The position numbers and the translations under genes were made by a program. DNA of 64,000 nucleotides from Vibrio neonatus. Its GTDB lineage: Bacteria > Pseudomonadota > Gammaproteobacteria > Enterobacterales > Vibrionaceae. This document shows positions 39,165 to 51,815 of this stretch, piece by piece (positions within the stretch are counted from its first letter, which is position 1; every line of letters begins with the position of its first letter). The DNA lies in contig NZ_AP024885.1 in assembly GCF_024346975.1 (NCBI RefSeq), forward strand, positions 248,001 to 312,000. The letters are read 5' to 3'. Below the pieces are notes generated by a model. It was not told the DNA's origin. It did no database searches and worked only from the letters and a program-made list of their open reading frames with translations.

Positions 39165-39965
39165 CTATTTAGCTGTCTCATTTAACTGCCAGTCGTAGTC
39201 GTAAGTGATTTTGCCATTAAAAGTGGCAAGACTATCTGCGGTGGCTAAGTCATCGTGGTATTGCGCGATGTGCTGCAAAACGCCTTTTTTACCGCCAAAG
39301 TCCACAGCAAACCAATCGTAAATCGAGGAGAGTTGTAGCGCTCCGTTACTGACTTTTACCCCTTTATCGCTATTAATAAACACTTTGGCACTTTGTATCA
39401 GTAGCTGCTCAGTATTTTGCGCTGTAAAGGCTTGAGGTTGTAGGTTCGGACAACCTAAACTGGCGCAGTTGACGGCGTAGTGAGTGCGAGGGTCGTTCCA
39501 GATAGGGCGTAAAATCCGATGTTCGATATCATTTAGTGTCAATGATTGTCCGGTCACGCTGATCAGTTTGTCATCCCATGGACCAAAGCTAAATAAGCCA
39601 CCTAATTTGGTGATGGATTTGACGGGGTAATTATCCAGAATGAGCTGTACGGTTAAGCTATTGTACAAATTAACCCAGTACGCATATTGCTCAGCTTTGG
39701 AGTATTGTCGAGGGTCAATACTCGCCAGTGATGAGAGATAGTTTTTTAGATGCTGTTTGTCAGCCTTAGTAACGGATGCGTAGCGAAATAGCGTCAAGTC
39801 CCCTTGGGTAACAAGATAAGTATCTAGAATAGACTGCCACTGGCTATGATCAATGCTTTGCTGGCTTTGGCTATGCACATCCCAATATGACCAAAGCTCA
39901 GATTTGGGCGCGGCGAAACTGTTATAGGAAAACAGTGCAAGAATCAGAATCCATACCTTTGACAT
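39165..39965 (-). CDS. Secreted DUF547 domain protein
   Basis: A 266-residue protein with a signal peptide (SKVWILILALFSYNSFAA) and a DUF547 domain: YWVNLYNSLTVQLILDNYPVKSI, DIEHRILRP and the conserved HYAVNCASLGCPNLQPQAF with paired cysteines. DUF547 proteins are usually periplasmic or extracellular; a thiol-peptidase-like fold has been suggested, without a proven activity. I chose the ATG at 39965 with GAGAGA upstream. Convergent with the DUF924 gene with only three bases between stops, and no clear terminator. Confidence 0.85.
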   Translation of the reverse strand: MSKVWILILALFSYNSFAAPKSELWSYWDVHSQSQQSIDHSQWQSILDTYLVTQGDLTLFRYASVTKADKQHLKNYLSSLASIDPRQYSKAEQYAYWVNLYNSLTVQLILDNYPVKSITKLGGLFSFGPWDDKLISVTGQSLTLNDIEHRILRPIWNDPRTHYAVNCASLGCPNLQPQAFTAQNTEQLLIQSAKVFINSDKGVKVSNGALQLSSIYDWFAVDFGGKKGVLQHIAQYHDDLATADSLATFNGKITYDYDWQLNETAK

Positions 39966-40002
39966 ATCTCTCTCCATCTCGATTGCAAAGAAAAACCCAA
40001 TA

Positions 40003-40034
40003 AAAAAGGCCTTGTATCAACAAGACCTTTTAAG
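40003..40034 (-). terminator. Terminator of the leuABCD operon
   Basis: On the minus strand AAAAGGTCTTG pairs with CAAGGCCTTTT (with one G-U) around TTGATA, then TTTATT. It lies 30 bases past the leuD stop. Confidence 0.85.
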
Positions 40035-40061
40035 CATAGATTCTATTTCAGCGAATAATGA

Positions 40062-40664
40062 TTAACGCATAAATGCAGGGATATTCTGCTCATATTCTGT
40101 GATTTTGTCTGCATGTTGCAGAGTTAGACCAATGTTATCTAAACCATTTAGTAGGCAGTGACGACGAAACTCATCAATTTCGAAACTGTATTGTTTGCCA
40201 TTAGCGGTCACTAACATAGCTTCTAAATCAACGGTGACTTCAGCCCCTTCATTAGCTTCTACAAAAGTGAAAATCTCATCCACTTCCGCTTCGGTCAAAC
40301 GTACTGGAACCATTTGGTTGTTGATAGAGTTGCCGTAGAAAATATCTGCAAAGCTTGGCGCTATCATGACTTGAATGCCGTAATCAGCCAGTGCCCATGG
40401 GGCGTGCTCACGAGAAGAACCACAACCGAAGTTTTCACGTGCAAGCAAGATGCTCGCACCCTGATAGCGTGCTTCGTTCATGACAAACTCAGGGTTAGCT
40501 TGCTGACCTGCATCATCAAGAAAACGCCAGTCATGGAACAAGTGCTGACCAAATCCAGTGCGAGTTACTTTTTGTAGAAACTGTTTTGGAATGATGGCAT
40601 CGGTATCGACGTTGGCAGCGTCAAGAGGGACAACTAAGCCCGTATGTTGTTTAAAACCTGACAT
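40062..40664 (-). CDS. leuD: 3-isopropylmalate dehydratase small subunit LeuD
   Basis: The 200-residue swivel subunit carries the aconitase C-terminal motifs [33 protein letters not shown] and [12 protein letters not shown]. With LeuC it isomerises 2- to 3-isopropylmalate in leucine synthesis. It is the last gene of leuABCD, 11 bases after leuC. Confidence 0.97.
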   Translation of the reverse strand: MSGFKQHTGLVVPLDAANVDTDAIIPKQFLQKVTRTGFGQHLFHDWRFLDDAGQQANPEFVMNEARYQGASILLARENFGCGSSREHAPWALADYGIQVMIAPSFADIFYGNSINNQMVPVRLTEAEVDEIFTFVEANEGAEVTVDLEAMLVTANGKQYSFEIDEFRRHCLLNGLDNIGLTLQHADKITEYEQNIPAFMR

Positions 40665-40675
40665 GTTATTTCCCC

Positions 40676-42082
40676 TTACTGCTGCTCAAAAGTGCGGATA
40701 TCAACAAAATGACCGGCGATAGCTGCCGCTGCCGCCATTGCTGGACTAACTAAGTGTGTACGGCCTTCACGACCCTGACGACCTTCAAAGTTACGGTTAC
40801 TGGTAGAAGCGCATCGCTCTTGTGGACCAAGGCGGTCATTGTTCATTGCCAAACACATAGAACAGCCCGGTAAGCGCCATTCAAAGCCTGCGGCAATAAA
40901 GATCTTATCTAGCCCTTCCGCTTCTGCTTGCGCTTTTACTTGCTCAGAACCAGGAACGATAAGTGCTTGTACGTGCTCAGCGACTTTACGACCTTCGGCA
41001 ACTTTCGCCGCCGCGCGCATATCTTCGATACGAGAGTTAGTACAAGAGCCAACAAACACTTTATCGACAGGGTATTCAGAAAGAGATTTACCGGCTTCTA
41101 GTCCCATGTAAGCTAAGGCTTTTTCCGCAGATGCTTTTTCTACAGGGTCAGCAAAGCTGGTTGGGTTAGGAATTGGCGTATCCACTGAAATTACCTGACC
41201 TGGGTTAGTACCCCAAGTGACTTGAGGTTTGATGTCGGCAGCTTCTAGGGTAACGACAGCGTCAAACTCAGCATCAGCATCCGATTTCAAGCCTGACCAG
41301 TATTCAACCGCGTCATCCCAATCTTTGCCTGTTGGAGCAAATTTACGGCCTTTGATGTAATCAAAGGTGGTTTGGTCTGGAGCAACCAATCCCGCTTTTG
41401 CACCAAGCTCGATAGCCATGTTACATACGGTCATACGGCCTTCCATAGAAAGGTCGGTAATCGCTTCGCCACAGAACTCAACCACGTAGCCCGTACCGCC
41501 AGCAGCGGTCGTTTTACCGATGATCGCCAGTACGATATCTTTTGCGGTAATGCCGTGTGCAACCTTGCCCTTAACTTCAATCTTCATAGTTTTTGCACGA
41601 GACTGTTTTAGGGTTTGAGTTGCCAACACATGCTCAACTTCAGAGGTACCAATACCAAAGGCAATAGAACCAAATGCGCCGTGAGTAGCGGTATGTGAGT
41701 CACCACACACGATGGTCATGCCCGGCAGGGTGATACCAAGCTCTGGGCCCATAACATGTACAATACCTTGATATTTATGGTTTAAGTCATAAAGACGAAC
41801 CCCAAATTCACCACAGTTTTTCGACAAGGTTTCCATTTGGATGCGCGCCATTTCACCAGAAGCATTAATGTCTTTGGTGGTTGTAGAGACGTTGTGATCC
41901 ATGGTAGCAAAGGTTTTGCTGGTTTGGCGAACACGACGACCTTTTTCACGCAGACCATCAAACGCTTGTGGTGAGGTCACTTCATGCACTAAGTGTCTGT
42001 CGATGTACAAGATAGGGTTTTCGCCCTCAGCTTCTACCGCAATATGTGCATCATAGATTTTTTGATATAAAGTTTTAGCCAT
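40676..42082 (-). CDS. leuC: 3-isopropylmalate dehydratase large subunit LeuC
   Basis: A 468-residue aconitase-family protein with the three [4Fe-4S] ligands visible in [19 protein letters not shown] and [10 protein letters not shown], the active-site block [28 protein letters not shown] and the C-terminal [16 protein letters not shown]. The ATG at 42082 with AAGGAAG is chosen over a frame 12 codons longer. It pairs with LeuD directly downstream. Confidence 0.97.
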   Translation of the reverse strand: MAKTLYQKIYDAHIAVEAEGENPILYIDRHLVHEVTSPQAFDGLREKGRRVRQTSKTFATMDHNVSTTTKDINASGEMARIQMETLSKNCGEFGVRLYDLNHKYQGIVHVMGPELGITLPGMTIVCGDSHTATHGAFGSIAFGIGTSEVEHVLATQTLKQSRAKTMKIEVKGKVAHGITAKDIVLAIIGKTTAAGGTGYVVEFCGEAITDLSMEGRMTVCNMAIELGAKAGLVAPDQTTFDYIKGRKFAPTGKDWDDAVEYWSGLKSDADAEFDAVVTLEAADIKPQVTWGTNPGQVISVDTPIPNPTSFADPVEKASAEKALAYMGLEAGKSLSEYPVDKVFVGSCTNSRIEDMRAAAKVAEGRKVAEHVQALIVPGSEQVKAQAEAEGLDKIFIAAGFEWRLPGCSMCLAMNNDRLGPQERCASTSNRNFEGRQGREGRTHLVSPAMAAAAAIAGHFVDIRTFEQQ

Positions 42083-42135
42083 TGTTACTTCCTTTTTCCT
42101 TGGCAATTTACTTACCAAGGAAACTCATCTATTGG

Positions 42136-44849
<2,714 letters not shown>

Positions 44850-44884
44850 ATTGGCTTCCTTTTCCAGCGTTATCGTTAAATTTA

Positions 44885-44918
44885 TATACAAAAAAACCCG
44901 CATCTAAGTTGCGGGTTT
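44885..44918 (-). terminator. leu operon attenuator
   Basis: AAACCCGCA pairs with TGCGGGTTT (44910-44918 with 44894-44902), followed on the minus strand by TTTTTTGTAT. An alternative antiterminator can form between GCGGGTT of the leader (44953-44959) and AACCCGC (44911-44917). These competing stems are the expected elements of leucine attenuation. Confidence 0.88.
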
Positions 44919-44963
44919 CTGTTCATCTTGGTGGTGTTTTTCGCCCACTAGCAACCCGCGTGT

Positions 44964-45014
44964 TTATGTCACGATCAGGAGGAGCAGTAGTGAAGTTGAA
45001 ACAACGAATTTCAT
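44964..45014 (-). CDS. leuL: leu operon leader peptide LeuL
   Basis: The short frame encodes MKFVVSTSLLLLLIVT, 16 residues. Five consecutive leucine codons (CTA CTG CTC CTC CTG) plus Ile and Val codons come just before the stop. Ribosome stalling at these codons when charged tRNA-Leu is scarce would favour the antiterminator and let leuABCD be transcribed. The E. coli leader has four leucines; five in a row is a strong signal. The Shine-Dalgarno is weak. Confidence 0.93.
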   Translation of the reverse strand: MKFVVSTSLLLLLIVT

Positions 45015-45047
45015 TTTAAAAAACAATCCATCAATGAAGTTAACAAA

Positions 45048-45077
45048 TTAATACCGCGATTTGACTACAATCGTCAA
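45048..45077 (-). promoter_or_regulatory. leuLABCD promoter
   Basis: On the minus strand -35 TTGACG (45077-45072) and -10 TATTAA (45053-45048) with an 18-base spacer, placing the start about 30 bases before leuL. Confidence 0.7.
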
Positions 45078-45556
45078 GAGGAAAGTTGAAAAAACATTCA
45101 ATATAGATTGTGGAATTGCAGAAGTATTGCTGGTTATCTTGTTGCAAGTAATTGAATAACTTGAGCTTATGGGTTTAGTGGCTTTGTATTTCTTTTATCT
45201 ATGTTTCATTGGTCGGCTTACCATTTTTATATATGCGTACGTATGACTAGCGCGTATAAAAAGAGGTTTTTTTGCTGGTTGCGGTACTTTTTCAAGCTTT
45301 GTTATGCAGTGAAAATTAAGGGCTAGGGCTTGAGTGAGTACACTTCTGTTAGTGAGTTAGATGATGAAATATAACGACTTTTCTCCGTTAACTAAAAAGC
45401 ATGAGTAAACTCACTAATGTTTCGATATTATTACACTCGTGTCGACCTCAATTAGTAAGCAACATTCGTATCTAAAGAGTGTTGCTTCAGCATACTTTCA
45501 GTGTTCTCTCATTTTGGATGATGAAGCAAACTGGCTAGAAACTAGGATTCTAATTC
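45078..45556. other. Long AT-rich region between leu operon and RND genes
   Basis: No gene of reasonable length was recognised here. The region is AT-rich, a likely site for H-NS/LeuO-type control of the divergent operons. I saw no clear palindrome. The RND operon promoter must lie near its right end. Confidence 0.5.
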
Positions 45557-46873
45557 ATGAAATTTAATCGCAAGCTACTGTTCTTTCCCGCTGTTATCGT
45601 TGGAATTATTATTTTAATCGTGGCCATCGAAACTCGTCCACAAGTTCCAACTAAGCCTGCTGGAGATAGGGCAAAGCCGGTGAAAGTAATGGCGATGAAA
45701 TTGACTCCAATAGCACCAGAAGCGATTGGTTTTGGACAAGCGTCTGCCAAATTTGAATGGACTGCCATTGCTGAAGTATCAGGCAAAGTGGTTTATCGAA
45801 ATCCAAATCTTGAGCGTGGTCGAGTGCTTAAGGCGGGGACTGAAGTGTTGCGAATCGATCCGCTCGATTATGAATTGAAGCTAGTGCAGGCAAAAGCCGA
45901 TTTGAGCTCTAGTGAAACCCAGCTTAAAAAATTAGCCATAGAGTTTAGCAACAATAAAAGCAGTTTAGCGATAGAGAAAAATCGTCTTACGTTATCGGAA
46001 ACCGAATTAAAACGTCTGCAAGATTTGAGAAACAAAAAAGTAGCCTCGCAATCTGATGTGGATACTCAGCAACAAGCGTATCTTGCGCAGCGCAAACTGG
46101 TGCAAGACAGTGAAAACAAAGTCACGCTTTATCCAGACGAAAGAAAAGTTGCGCAAGCCTTGGTTGAGGTCAATAAAGCTAAAGTTAAAGAAGCTGAACG
46201 CGCTCTGGCAAAAACCAGTATTGTTCTGCCTCGCGATTTACGTATCTCCTCGGTTGATATTGAGCTCAACCAAGTGGTCAACCTGCAACAAAATATGCTG
46301 ACCGCTCAAGGGTTAGATGTGATGGAAGTCGAAGCACAAGTGTCGATTCATGATATGCAGTTATTGACGCAGAGCTTAGCGGATAAGCAAGGTACCGATG
46401 CTCGTTTTCCTGATTTGTCTCGCTTACAAGCCTCAGTGAGTGTTTCTAGTGGAAGTTATACTGCGGTTTGGCCTGCAAAAGTAACTAGAGTTAGTGACTC
46501 CGTTGATCCTACTCACGCCACCATTGGTGTGATCTTGGAGATCCAACAAGGGGCGAAAGGTATGCCTGCGCCAACAGCGTCCATGATCAGTGGCATGTTG
46601 TTACGCGCTAAAATAGAAGGTGTGCAATCACCACAATGGGTTATCCCGGAAATGGCGTTGCATGGCAACAAAGTGTATCTGTTTGAAGATGGCAAATTGA
46701 AGATCCTACCAGTTTCGGTGCAATATCGTCGCGATCAGAAAGTGGTCGTTAGCGGTGAGTTTAAAGCAGAAGATCGTTTAATTTTAAATGATCTATTACC
46801 GGCACTTTCTGGAATGCAGTTGAAGCTGGAAAAAGTGGCTGATGAGGCTAAGTCTGCGGAGGATGCGGCGTGA
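45557..46873 (+). CDS. RND efflux periplasmic adaptor subunit
   Basis: The 438-residue membrane fusion protein has an N-terminal hydrophobic anchor (LLFFPAVIVGIIILIVAI), not a lipobox. A barrel-sandwich (lipoyl-like) half GKVVYRNPNLERGRVLKAGTEVLRIDPLDYELKLVQAKADL leads into a long coiled-coil hairpin (residues about 120-210), then beta-barrel and membrane-proximal domains. It links the inner membrane pump encoded next to an outer membrane channel, and the two genes overlap by four bases. No TolC-like gene is nearby, so a channel encoded elsewhere must be used. Confidence 0.9.
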   Translation: MKFNRKLLFFPAVIVGIIILIVAIETRPQVPTKPAGDRAKPVKVMAMKLTPIAPEAIGFGQASAKFEWTAIAEVSGKVVYRNPNLERGRVLKAGTEVLRIDPLDYELKLVQAKADLSSSETQLKKLAIEFSNNKSSLAIEKNRLTLSETELKRLQDLRNKKVASQSDVDTQQQAYLAQRKLVQDSENKVTLYPDERKVAQALVEVNKAKVKEAERALAKTSIVLPRDLRISSVDIELNQVVNLQQNMLTAQGLDVMEVEAQVSIHDMQLLTQSLADKQGTDARFPDLSRLQASVSVSSGSYTAVWPAKVTRVSDSVDPTHATIGVILEIQQGAKGMPAPTASMISGMLLRAKIEGVQSPQWVIPEMALHGNKVYLFEDGKLKILPVSVQYRRDQKVVVSGEFKAEDRLILNDLLPALSGMQLKLEKVADEAKSAEDAA

Positions 46874-49800
46874 TCCGATTTTTTGCAAGGCATCCAACGG
46901 CTGCCAATCTATTGATGCTACTGATTTTTTTAGTGGGTGTGCTATCGCTACCTACCATCAAGCGTGAAACGTTTCCTGAATTTTCGCCGCCGTACATCAT
47001 TGCTTCAATTGCCTATCCGGGCGCTTCGCCTTTAGAGGTTGAAGAGAGCCTGTGTGTGCGTATGGAAGATGCCGTCGATGGTCTATCCAATATTGAAGAA
47101 AGTACCTGTGATGCTTTAGAAGGCAGTGCCAGCTTAGTATTAAAGCTTAATGGCTCGGCTGATATCGGGCGTATGCTGGTGGATGTACAGACACAGATCA
47201 ATGCCATCAATGACTTCCCCGATGAAATCGAATCGCCGGTCGTGCGTGAGCTTGACTGGAATGAACCTGTGGTTGATGTTGCTATCACAGCAGATATGAA
47301 TTGGCCTGATCTTAAAGCGTATGCCGAGAAGCTCAAGCGGATCATGAAACTTGATTATGGCGTTTCATTGGTTGATGTATCGGGCTTTTCTGATCATGAA
47401 TATCGGGTCGAGCTCAATACCTATGCGATGCGTCAATTAGGTTTAAATGTCAGTGATATAGCCTCTCAAATTGGTAAGCAAAACGTTAAATTGCCGAGCG
47501 GTAATATTGAAACGCCACAGAAGAATTTTTTGATTCGTTTTGATGAAAGACAAGTGACGCCAGAGCAACTGCAAAATATTGTGGTGGGTTCTGGTCCAAA
47601 TGGCGCGGCGGTACGACTGCGCGATATTGCCAAAATTACCGATCGTTTTGAGTTAGACGAGCAAAAAGTGCTGTTTGATGGCAAACCATCGGCCATTTTA
47701 AAAGTCAGTAAGAACAAAGAAGATGATGCGTTAAGAATCAAAGATGACGTAGTGCGTTTTGTTGAGGCGCAGCGAGCTGTTGCACCGCAAGGTGTGACGA
47801 TTAGCATGACCAATGATCTGTCATCGGTATTGTGGGACAGATTAACCATGATGGTGCGTAATGGCTGGCAAGGTATTGCGCTGGTCTTTGTCACCATGTG
47901 GCTGTTTTTTAGTTTACGTTACTCTTTCTGGGTTGCAGCAGGCTTACCCGTCGCCTTCTTAGGTGGGCTGTTCATGATGGCTAACCTAGGCATTTCAATT
48001 AACATCATGTCTTTGGTGGGGCTGTTAATGGCTATCGGTATCATGATGGATGATGCGATAGTAATTGCCGAGTCGATTGCCGCCCATTTAGATCGGGGGG
48101 AGAGTATCGATGATGCGGTGCACTTAGGGGTTAAAAAAGTACTTCCGGGGGTGGTTTCTTCATTCCTAACTACGGTTTGTATTTTTGGTAGTTTGCTCTT
48201 TTTGGATGGCGAAATGGGGGCAGTATTAAAAGCTGTGCCACAAGTCTTAATCTTAGTGCTGAGTTTGAGTCTAATTGAAGCCTTCTTGATTTTGCCTCAT
48301 CACTTAGCCCATTCACTGCACAGAGCGAAAAAAGAGCGCCCTGATCTGCGTTTTAAAACCGCTTTTTTAAGAAAGTTTGATGAGTTCCGCAATGGCACTT
48401 TGGTGCGCGCAGTAGATAAAGTGGTGGAATATCGCTACCTATTTATGGGCTCGGTTGTGGCAGCGTTACTTATTTCGGTTTCTTTGCTCGCCGGTGGTTT
48501 TTTGAAATTTGTGCCATTCCCAGATTTAGATGGGGATATCGCCGAAGCACGTATTATTTTGCCGCCGGGTTCGACATTAAGTCAGACCGAAATCGTCGTC
48601 GATCGTTTGGTTAATTCAGCGCAGAAACTGGATAAAGAGTGGACTGAAAAAGTAGAAAATGGCGTGCCGCTCATTCAGCATATCACCACCAGTTACAACA
48701 CCAATGCCGATGCAGATGAATCAGGGCCGCATATTGCGACCGTACGTTTAGACTTGTTAGGTGCAGAAGAGCGAAACACGGTATTAGACGAGTTTATTGA
48801 TGCGTGGCGCAGTGATGTGGGTGAATTAGCTACACCAATATCCTTAGTCTACAAACAGCCTACTATGGGGCCGGGTGGACGTGCTATCGAGATTCGTTTG
48901 CAGCACGACAACTTAGAGTCATTGAAAGCCGCCTCTAACGAAGTGCAGTCATACTTGAATGAGTTTGATGGTGTGCACGGCGTGCTTGATGATATGCGTA
49001 TGGGTAAGGAAGAGGTGTTGGTTAAACTGCGTCCCGGCGCTGAAAGCTATGGCGTTAATGGGCAAATGATTGCCAGCCAATTGCGCGGTGCTTTTTATGG
49101 TCAAACCGCTGATGAGATACAAGTTGGCGTAGAAAATATCAAGATTGAAGTGCGCTTAGATAAAGATGAAGCGGGTAATCTAGAGCATCTAGAAAACTTC
49201 CCAATCATCATGCCAAGTGGCGCGCAAATCCCGCTGGGAACTATTGCCAGTTTTGATTTTCAGCGCAGTTACGTGCGCATTCAACGTATTAACGGCATGA
49301 GAACGGTGGCGGTATTTAGTGATTTAGATACCTCGAAAGCCAGTTCTGGGGAGATCATCAGCACTTTCAAAACCCAAGAACTGCCTAAACTGCAAAAAGA
49401 ATACCCCGGTATTCGAGTGGACTTTGACGGTGAATCGAAAGATACCGACAAGACCAGTTCGTCTATGGGTAAAGGATTTTTAGTCGGTTTATTTGGTGTA
49501 TTTGCCATCCTCAGTTACCAGTTCCGTAGCTATCTAGAACCTTTCGTGGTGATGCTAGCAATACCATTGGCATTGATTGGCGTTATCTGGGGGCACTTCT
49601 TACTTGGGCATAATATGAGTATGCCAAGCATTATGGGCTTTGTTTCTTTAGCCGGTATCGTGGTCAATGACTCAATCTTGTTAGTGCAATATATACGCTT
49701 CCATATTGATGAAGGTGATGAGGTTCGAGATGCGGTAGTAAAAGCGAGTCGTGAGCGTTTTCGCGCCGTGTTTATTACTTCGATGACCACAGCTGCGGGT

Positions 49801-49977
49801 TTGCTACCTCTATTATTGGAAACTAGCCTACAAGCTCAGGTAATTCAGCCATTAGTTATTTCGATTGTATTTGGTATTTTCACTTCCACGATATTGGTGC
49901 TGTTTATGGTTCCTTGTGCTTACACAGTTTTGGCTGATTTTGGCAAAATTAAAAAGCATGAAGCAATTGATATTTGA
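46870..49977 (+). CDS. RND efflux permease subunit
   Basis: A 1035-residue AcrB/MexB-type pump with twelve transmembrane segments and two large periplasmic loops. TM4 keeps the proton-relay aspartates in GIMMDDAIVIAESI. In TM10 the usual lysine (SAKNAIL in AcrB) is replaced by asparagine (GIVVNDSILLVQYI), a feature of some non-AcrB RND lineages. Translation starts at a GTG overlapping the adaptor stop (GTGA). Substrate cannot be predicted. V. cholerae has several RND systems; I do not assign this one to a named Vex pump. Confidence 0.92.
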   Translation: MIRFFARHPTAANLLMLLIFLVGVLSLPTIKRETFPEFSPPYIIASIAYPGASPLEVEESLCVRMEDAVDGLSNIEESTCDALEGSASLVLKLNGSADIGRMLVDVQTQINAINDFPDEIESPVVRELDWNEPVVDVAITADMNWPDLKAYAEKLKRIMKLDYGVSLVDVSGFSDHEYRVELNTYAMRQLGLNVSDIASQIGKQNVKLPSGNIETPQKNFLIRFDERQVTPEQLQNIVVGSGPNGAAVRLRDIAKITDRFELDEQKVLFDGKPSAILKVSKNKEDDALRIKDDVVRFVEAQRAVAPQGVTISMTNDLSSVLWDRLTMMVRNGWQGIALVFVTMWLFFSLRYSFWVAAGLPVAFLGGLFMMANLGISINIMSLVGLLMAIGIMMDDAIVIAESIAAHLDRGESIDDAVHLGVKKVLPGVVSSFLTTVCIFGSLLFLDGEMGAVLKAVPQVLILVLSLSLIEAFLILPHHLAHSLHRAKKERPDLRFKTAFLRKFDEFRNGTLVRAVDKVVEYRYLFMGSVVAALLISVSLLAGGFLKFVPFPDLDGDIAEARIILPPGSTLSQTEIVVDRLVNSAQKLDKEWTEKVENGVPLIQHITTSYNTNADADESGPHIATVRLDLLGAEERNTVLDEFIDAWRSDVGELATPISLVYKQPTMGPGGRAIEIRLQHDNLESLKAASNEVQSYLNEFDGVHGVLDDMRMGKEEVLVKLRPGAESYGVNGQMIASQLRGAFYGQTADEIQVGVENIKIEVRLDKDEAGNLEHLENFPIIMPSGAQIPLGTIASFDFQRSYVRIQRINGMRTVAVFSDLDTSKASSGEIISTFKTQELPKLQKEYPGIRVDFDGESKDTDKTSSSMGKGFLVGLFGVFAILSYQFRSYLEPFVVMLAIPLALIGVIWGHFLLGHNMSMPSIMGFVSLAGIVVNDSILLVQYIRFHIDEGDEVRDAVVKASRERFRAVFITSMTTAAGLLPLLLETSLQAQVIQPLVISIVFGIFTSTILVLFMVPCAYTVLADFGKIKKHEAIDI

Positions 49978-50112
49978 CTATAAATCAGTGGCTTACATCG
50001 GGTAAGAAAAAACCACTGAAAATGTAATTTCAAAGCAAACAAAACGTCACTTTTCTGTCATTTAACTTCCTTAGTTTAGGTGTTAACTAAATTAAGGGAG
50101 TAAGGCAGGGAT

Positions 50113-50670
50113 ATGAGTATCTTTGATTTTAACCGTCAAGATGTACAGCACATTAACCCTATTGTTCGTTTCGACCTGACGTTTTCGCTGCTTTGTATGG
50201 AACACAAATATGCGGATCGAGTTAGCCAAATTAGTAGAGCTGTATCTCACTCTGGTGATGGTCATCTTTATGTATTATTGGCTTTAATTGCTTACGTTGT
50301 CGATTCAGCGACGGGAAGTCTGTTTTTAGCTTGCGGGCTATTAGCATTTGCCATTGAATTACCGATTTACTGGCTAGTGAAAAATGGCTTTCGTCGTCGT
50401 CGTCCTCATGAATTATCACCACGATTCATTAACTATATAGAACCTTCAGATAAGTACAGTTTGCCGTCAGGGCATACTGCTGCTGCCACTATCATGGCAA
50501 TTAATATTTCTATATTTTTCCCGACTTTAGCGATTATCGCCGTGGTTTGGGCAAGCCTTATTGCGCTATCTAGAATTCTTCTTGGTGTGCACTTCTTTAG
50601 CGACATTGTTGCGGGAGTGGCGCTTGGAGCGGCTAGTGCCTTTACTGCTATGGCGATCATAGGTGCGTAA
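50113..50670 (+). CDS. PAP2-family membrane phosphatase
   Basis: A 185-residue protein with four or five transmembrane segments and the complete PAP2 catalytic signature: KNGFRRRRP (KX6RP), YSLPSGHT (PSGH) and SRILLGVHFFSD (SRX5HX3D). It could dephosphorylate lipid phosphates such as undecaprenyl pyrophosphate or phosphatidate. One base separates it from the glycosyltransferase gene, so they are made together and may act on the same lipid. It is 135 bases past the RND pump with its own likely promoter. Confidence 0.9.
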   Translation: MSIFDFNRQDVQHINPIVRFDLTFSLLCMEHKYADRVSQISRAVSHSGDGHLYVLLALIAYVVDSATGSLFLACGLLAFAIELPIYWLVKNGFRRRRPHELSPRFINYIEPSDKYSLPSGHTAAATIMAINISIFFPTLAIIAVVWASLIALSRILLGVHFFSDIVAGVALGAASAFTAMAIIGA

Positions 50671-50671
50671 C

Positions 50672-51745
50672 ATGAAAATATTATACGGTGTACAAGGTAC
50701 AGGAAATGGTCATATTGCACGTGCGCGTGCGATGGCTGAAGCATTCAAAAACCGTGATGGTATCCAAGTCGATTTTGTCTTTTCTGGAAGAGAAAAAGAG
50801 AAATACTTCTCGATGGAAGCATTTAATGGCTATCGCGCCTTTTCTGGACTGACCTTTAATTCCAACAGTGGCAAGGTGGATTACCTAAAAACCGCCACCA
50901 ACAATAACTTGGTTGAGCTGTTGCAAGACATTAATACATTAGACGTAAAGAGCTACGATTTAGTCTTAAATGATTTTGAGCCAATAAGTGCATGGGCGGC
51001 TAAAAGGCATAAAGTGCCGTGTATTGGCATTAGCCACCAAAATGCGTTCCGCTATCAAGTGCCTAAAAAAGGCTATGGTTTGATGGATAAAACCATTATC
51101 CATCACTTTGCGCCTTCGGATTTTCAACTGGGATTGCACTGGTATCATTTCGACCAACCTATTTTACCGCCTATCGTACACAGTGGCGGAGCTCATAATG
51201 GTGTTGAATCTAGAAGTGCAGGAGGGGACTTCATCTTAGTCTATCTTCCTTTTGAAGATTTAAAACAAGTGGCTGAGTTGCTACAGCGCTTATCTGATTA
51301 CACATTCTGTTGCTATCACCCTGATATTAAAGAAGTGTATGACTTGGATAACGTGCAATTTCGTCCTCTGTCCTTCACCAATTTCCAACAAGATCTGGTG
51401 CGTTGTCAGGGCGTCATTGCTAACGGTGGATTTGAACTGCCATCTGAAGCACTTTCTTTGGGGAAAAAACTGCTACTTAAACCATTAAGCGGCCAGTTTG
51501 AACAGCAAAGTAACGTGGCGACTCTAGAGTATTTGGGTCTAGGAAGCGCTATGTTTGTGCTAGAGCCGAGTATCATTCGTAAGTGGTTAGAGGAAGAAAA
51601 ACCAGACCCTATTCATTACCCTGATGTGGCGGGAGCTATCTCGGATTGGGTGCTGGAAGGTAACTGGGATCAACAAGCTCAGTTGAGTGAACACCTCTGG
51701 AAACAAGTGAGTTTTCCAAGCCATATTACACACCTGTTAGATTAA
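50672..51745 (+). CDS. MJ1255/VC2487-family glycosyltransferase
   Basis: The 357-residue protein starts MKILYGVQGTGNGHIARARAMAEAF, a GT28/MurG-like N-terminal nucleotide loop (GxGNGH), and has the donor-site region GVIANGGFELPSEALSLGKKLLLKPLSGQFEQQSN near residue 245, as in UDP-sugar transferases of the GT-B fold. It belongs to the uncharacterised family known from Methanocaldococcus MJ1255 and V. cholerae VC2487. No product is known. The tight coupling to a PAP2 phosphatase suggests a lipid-linked or membrane acceptor. Confidence 0.85.
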   Translation: MKILYGVQGTGNGHIARARAMAEAFKNRDGIQVDFVFSGREKEKYFSMEAFNGYRAFSGLTFNSNSGKVDYLKTATNNNLVELLQDINTLDVKSYDLVLNDFEPISAWAAKRHKVPCIGISHQNAFRYQVPKKGYGLMDKTIIHHFAPSDFQLGLHWYHFDQPILPPIVHSGGAHNGVESRSAGGDFILVYLPFEDLKQVAELLQRLSDYTFCCYHPDIKEVYDLDNVQFRPLSFTNFQQDLVRCQGVIANGGFELPSEALSLGKKLLLKPLSGQFEQQSNVATLEYLGLGSAMFVLEPSIIRKWLEEEKPDPIHYPDVAGAISDWVLEGNWDQQAQLSEHLWKQVSFPSHITHLLD

Positions 51746-51752
51746 AAATCAG

Positions 51753-51815
51753 ACAAAGTAGTGACGTATAATTAGCTAGGTCAATGATTCAGCCTTGCGT
51801 CACTGCTTTGTTTTA
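51753..51815 (+). terminator. Long-armed terminator after the glycosyltransferase
   Basis: ACAAAGTAGTGACG pairs with CGTCACTGCTTTGT (14 bp, one G-U) across a 31-base loop, followed by TTTATAT. Confidence 0.65.
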
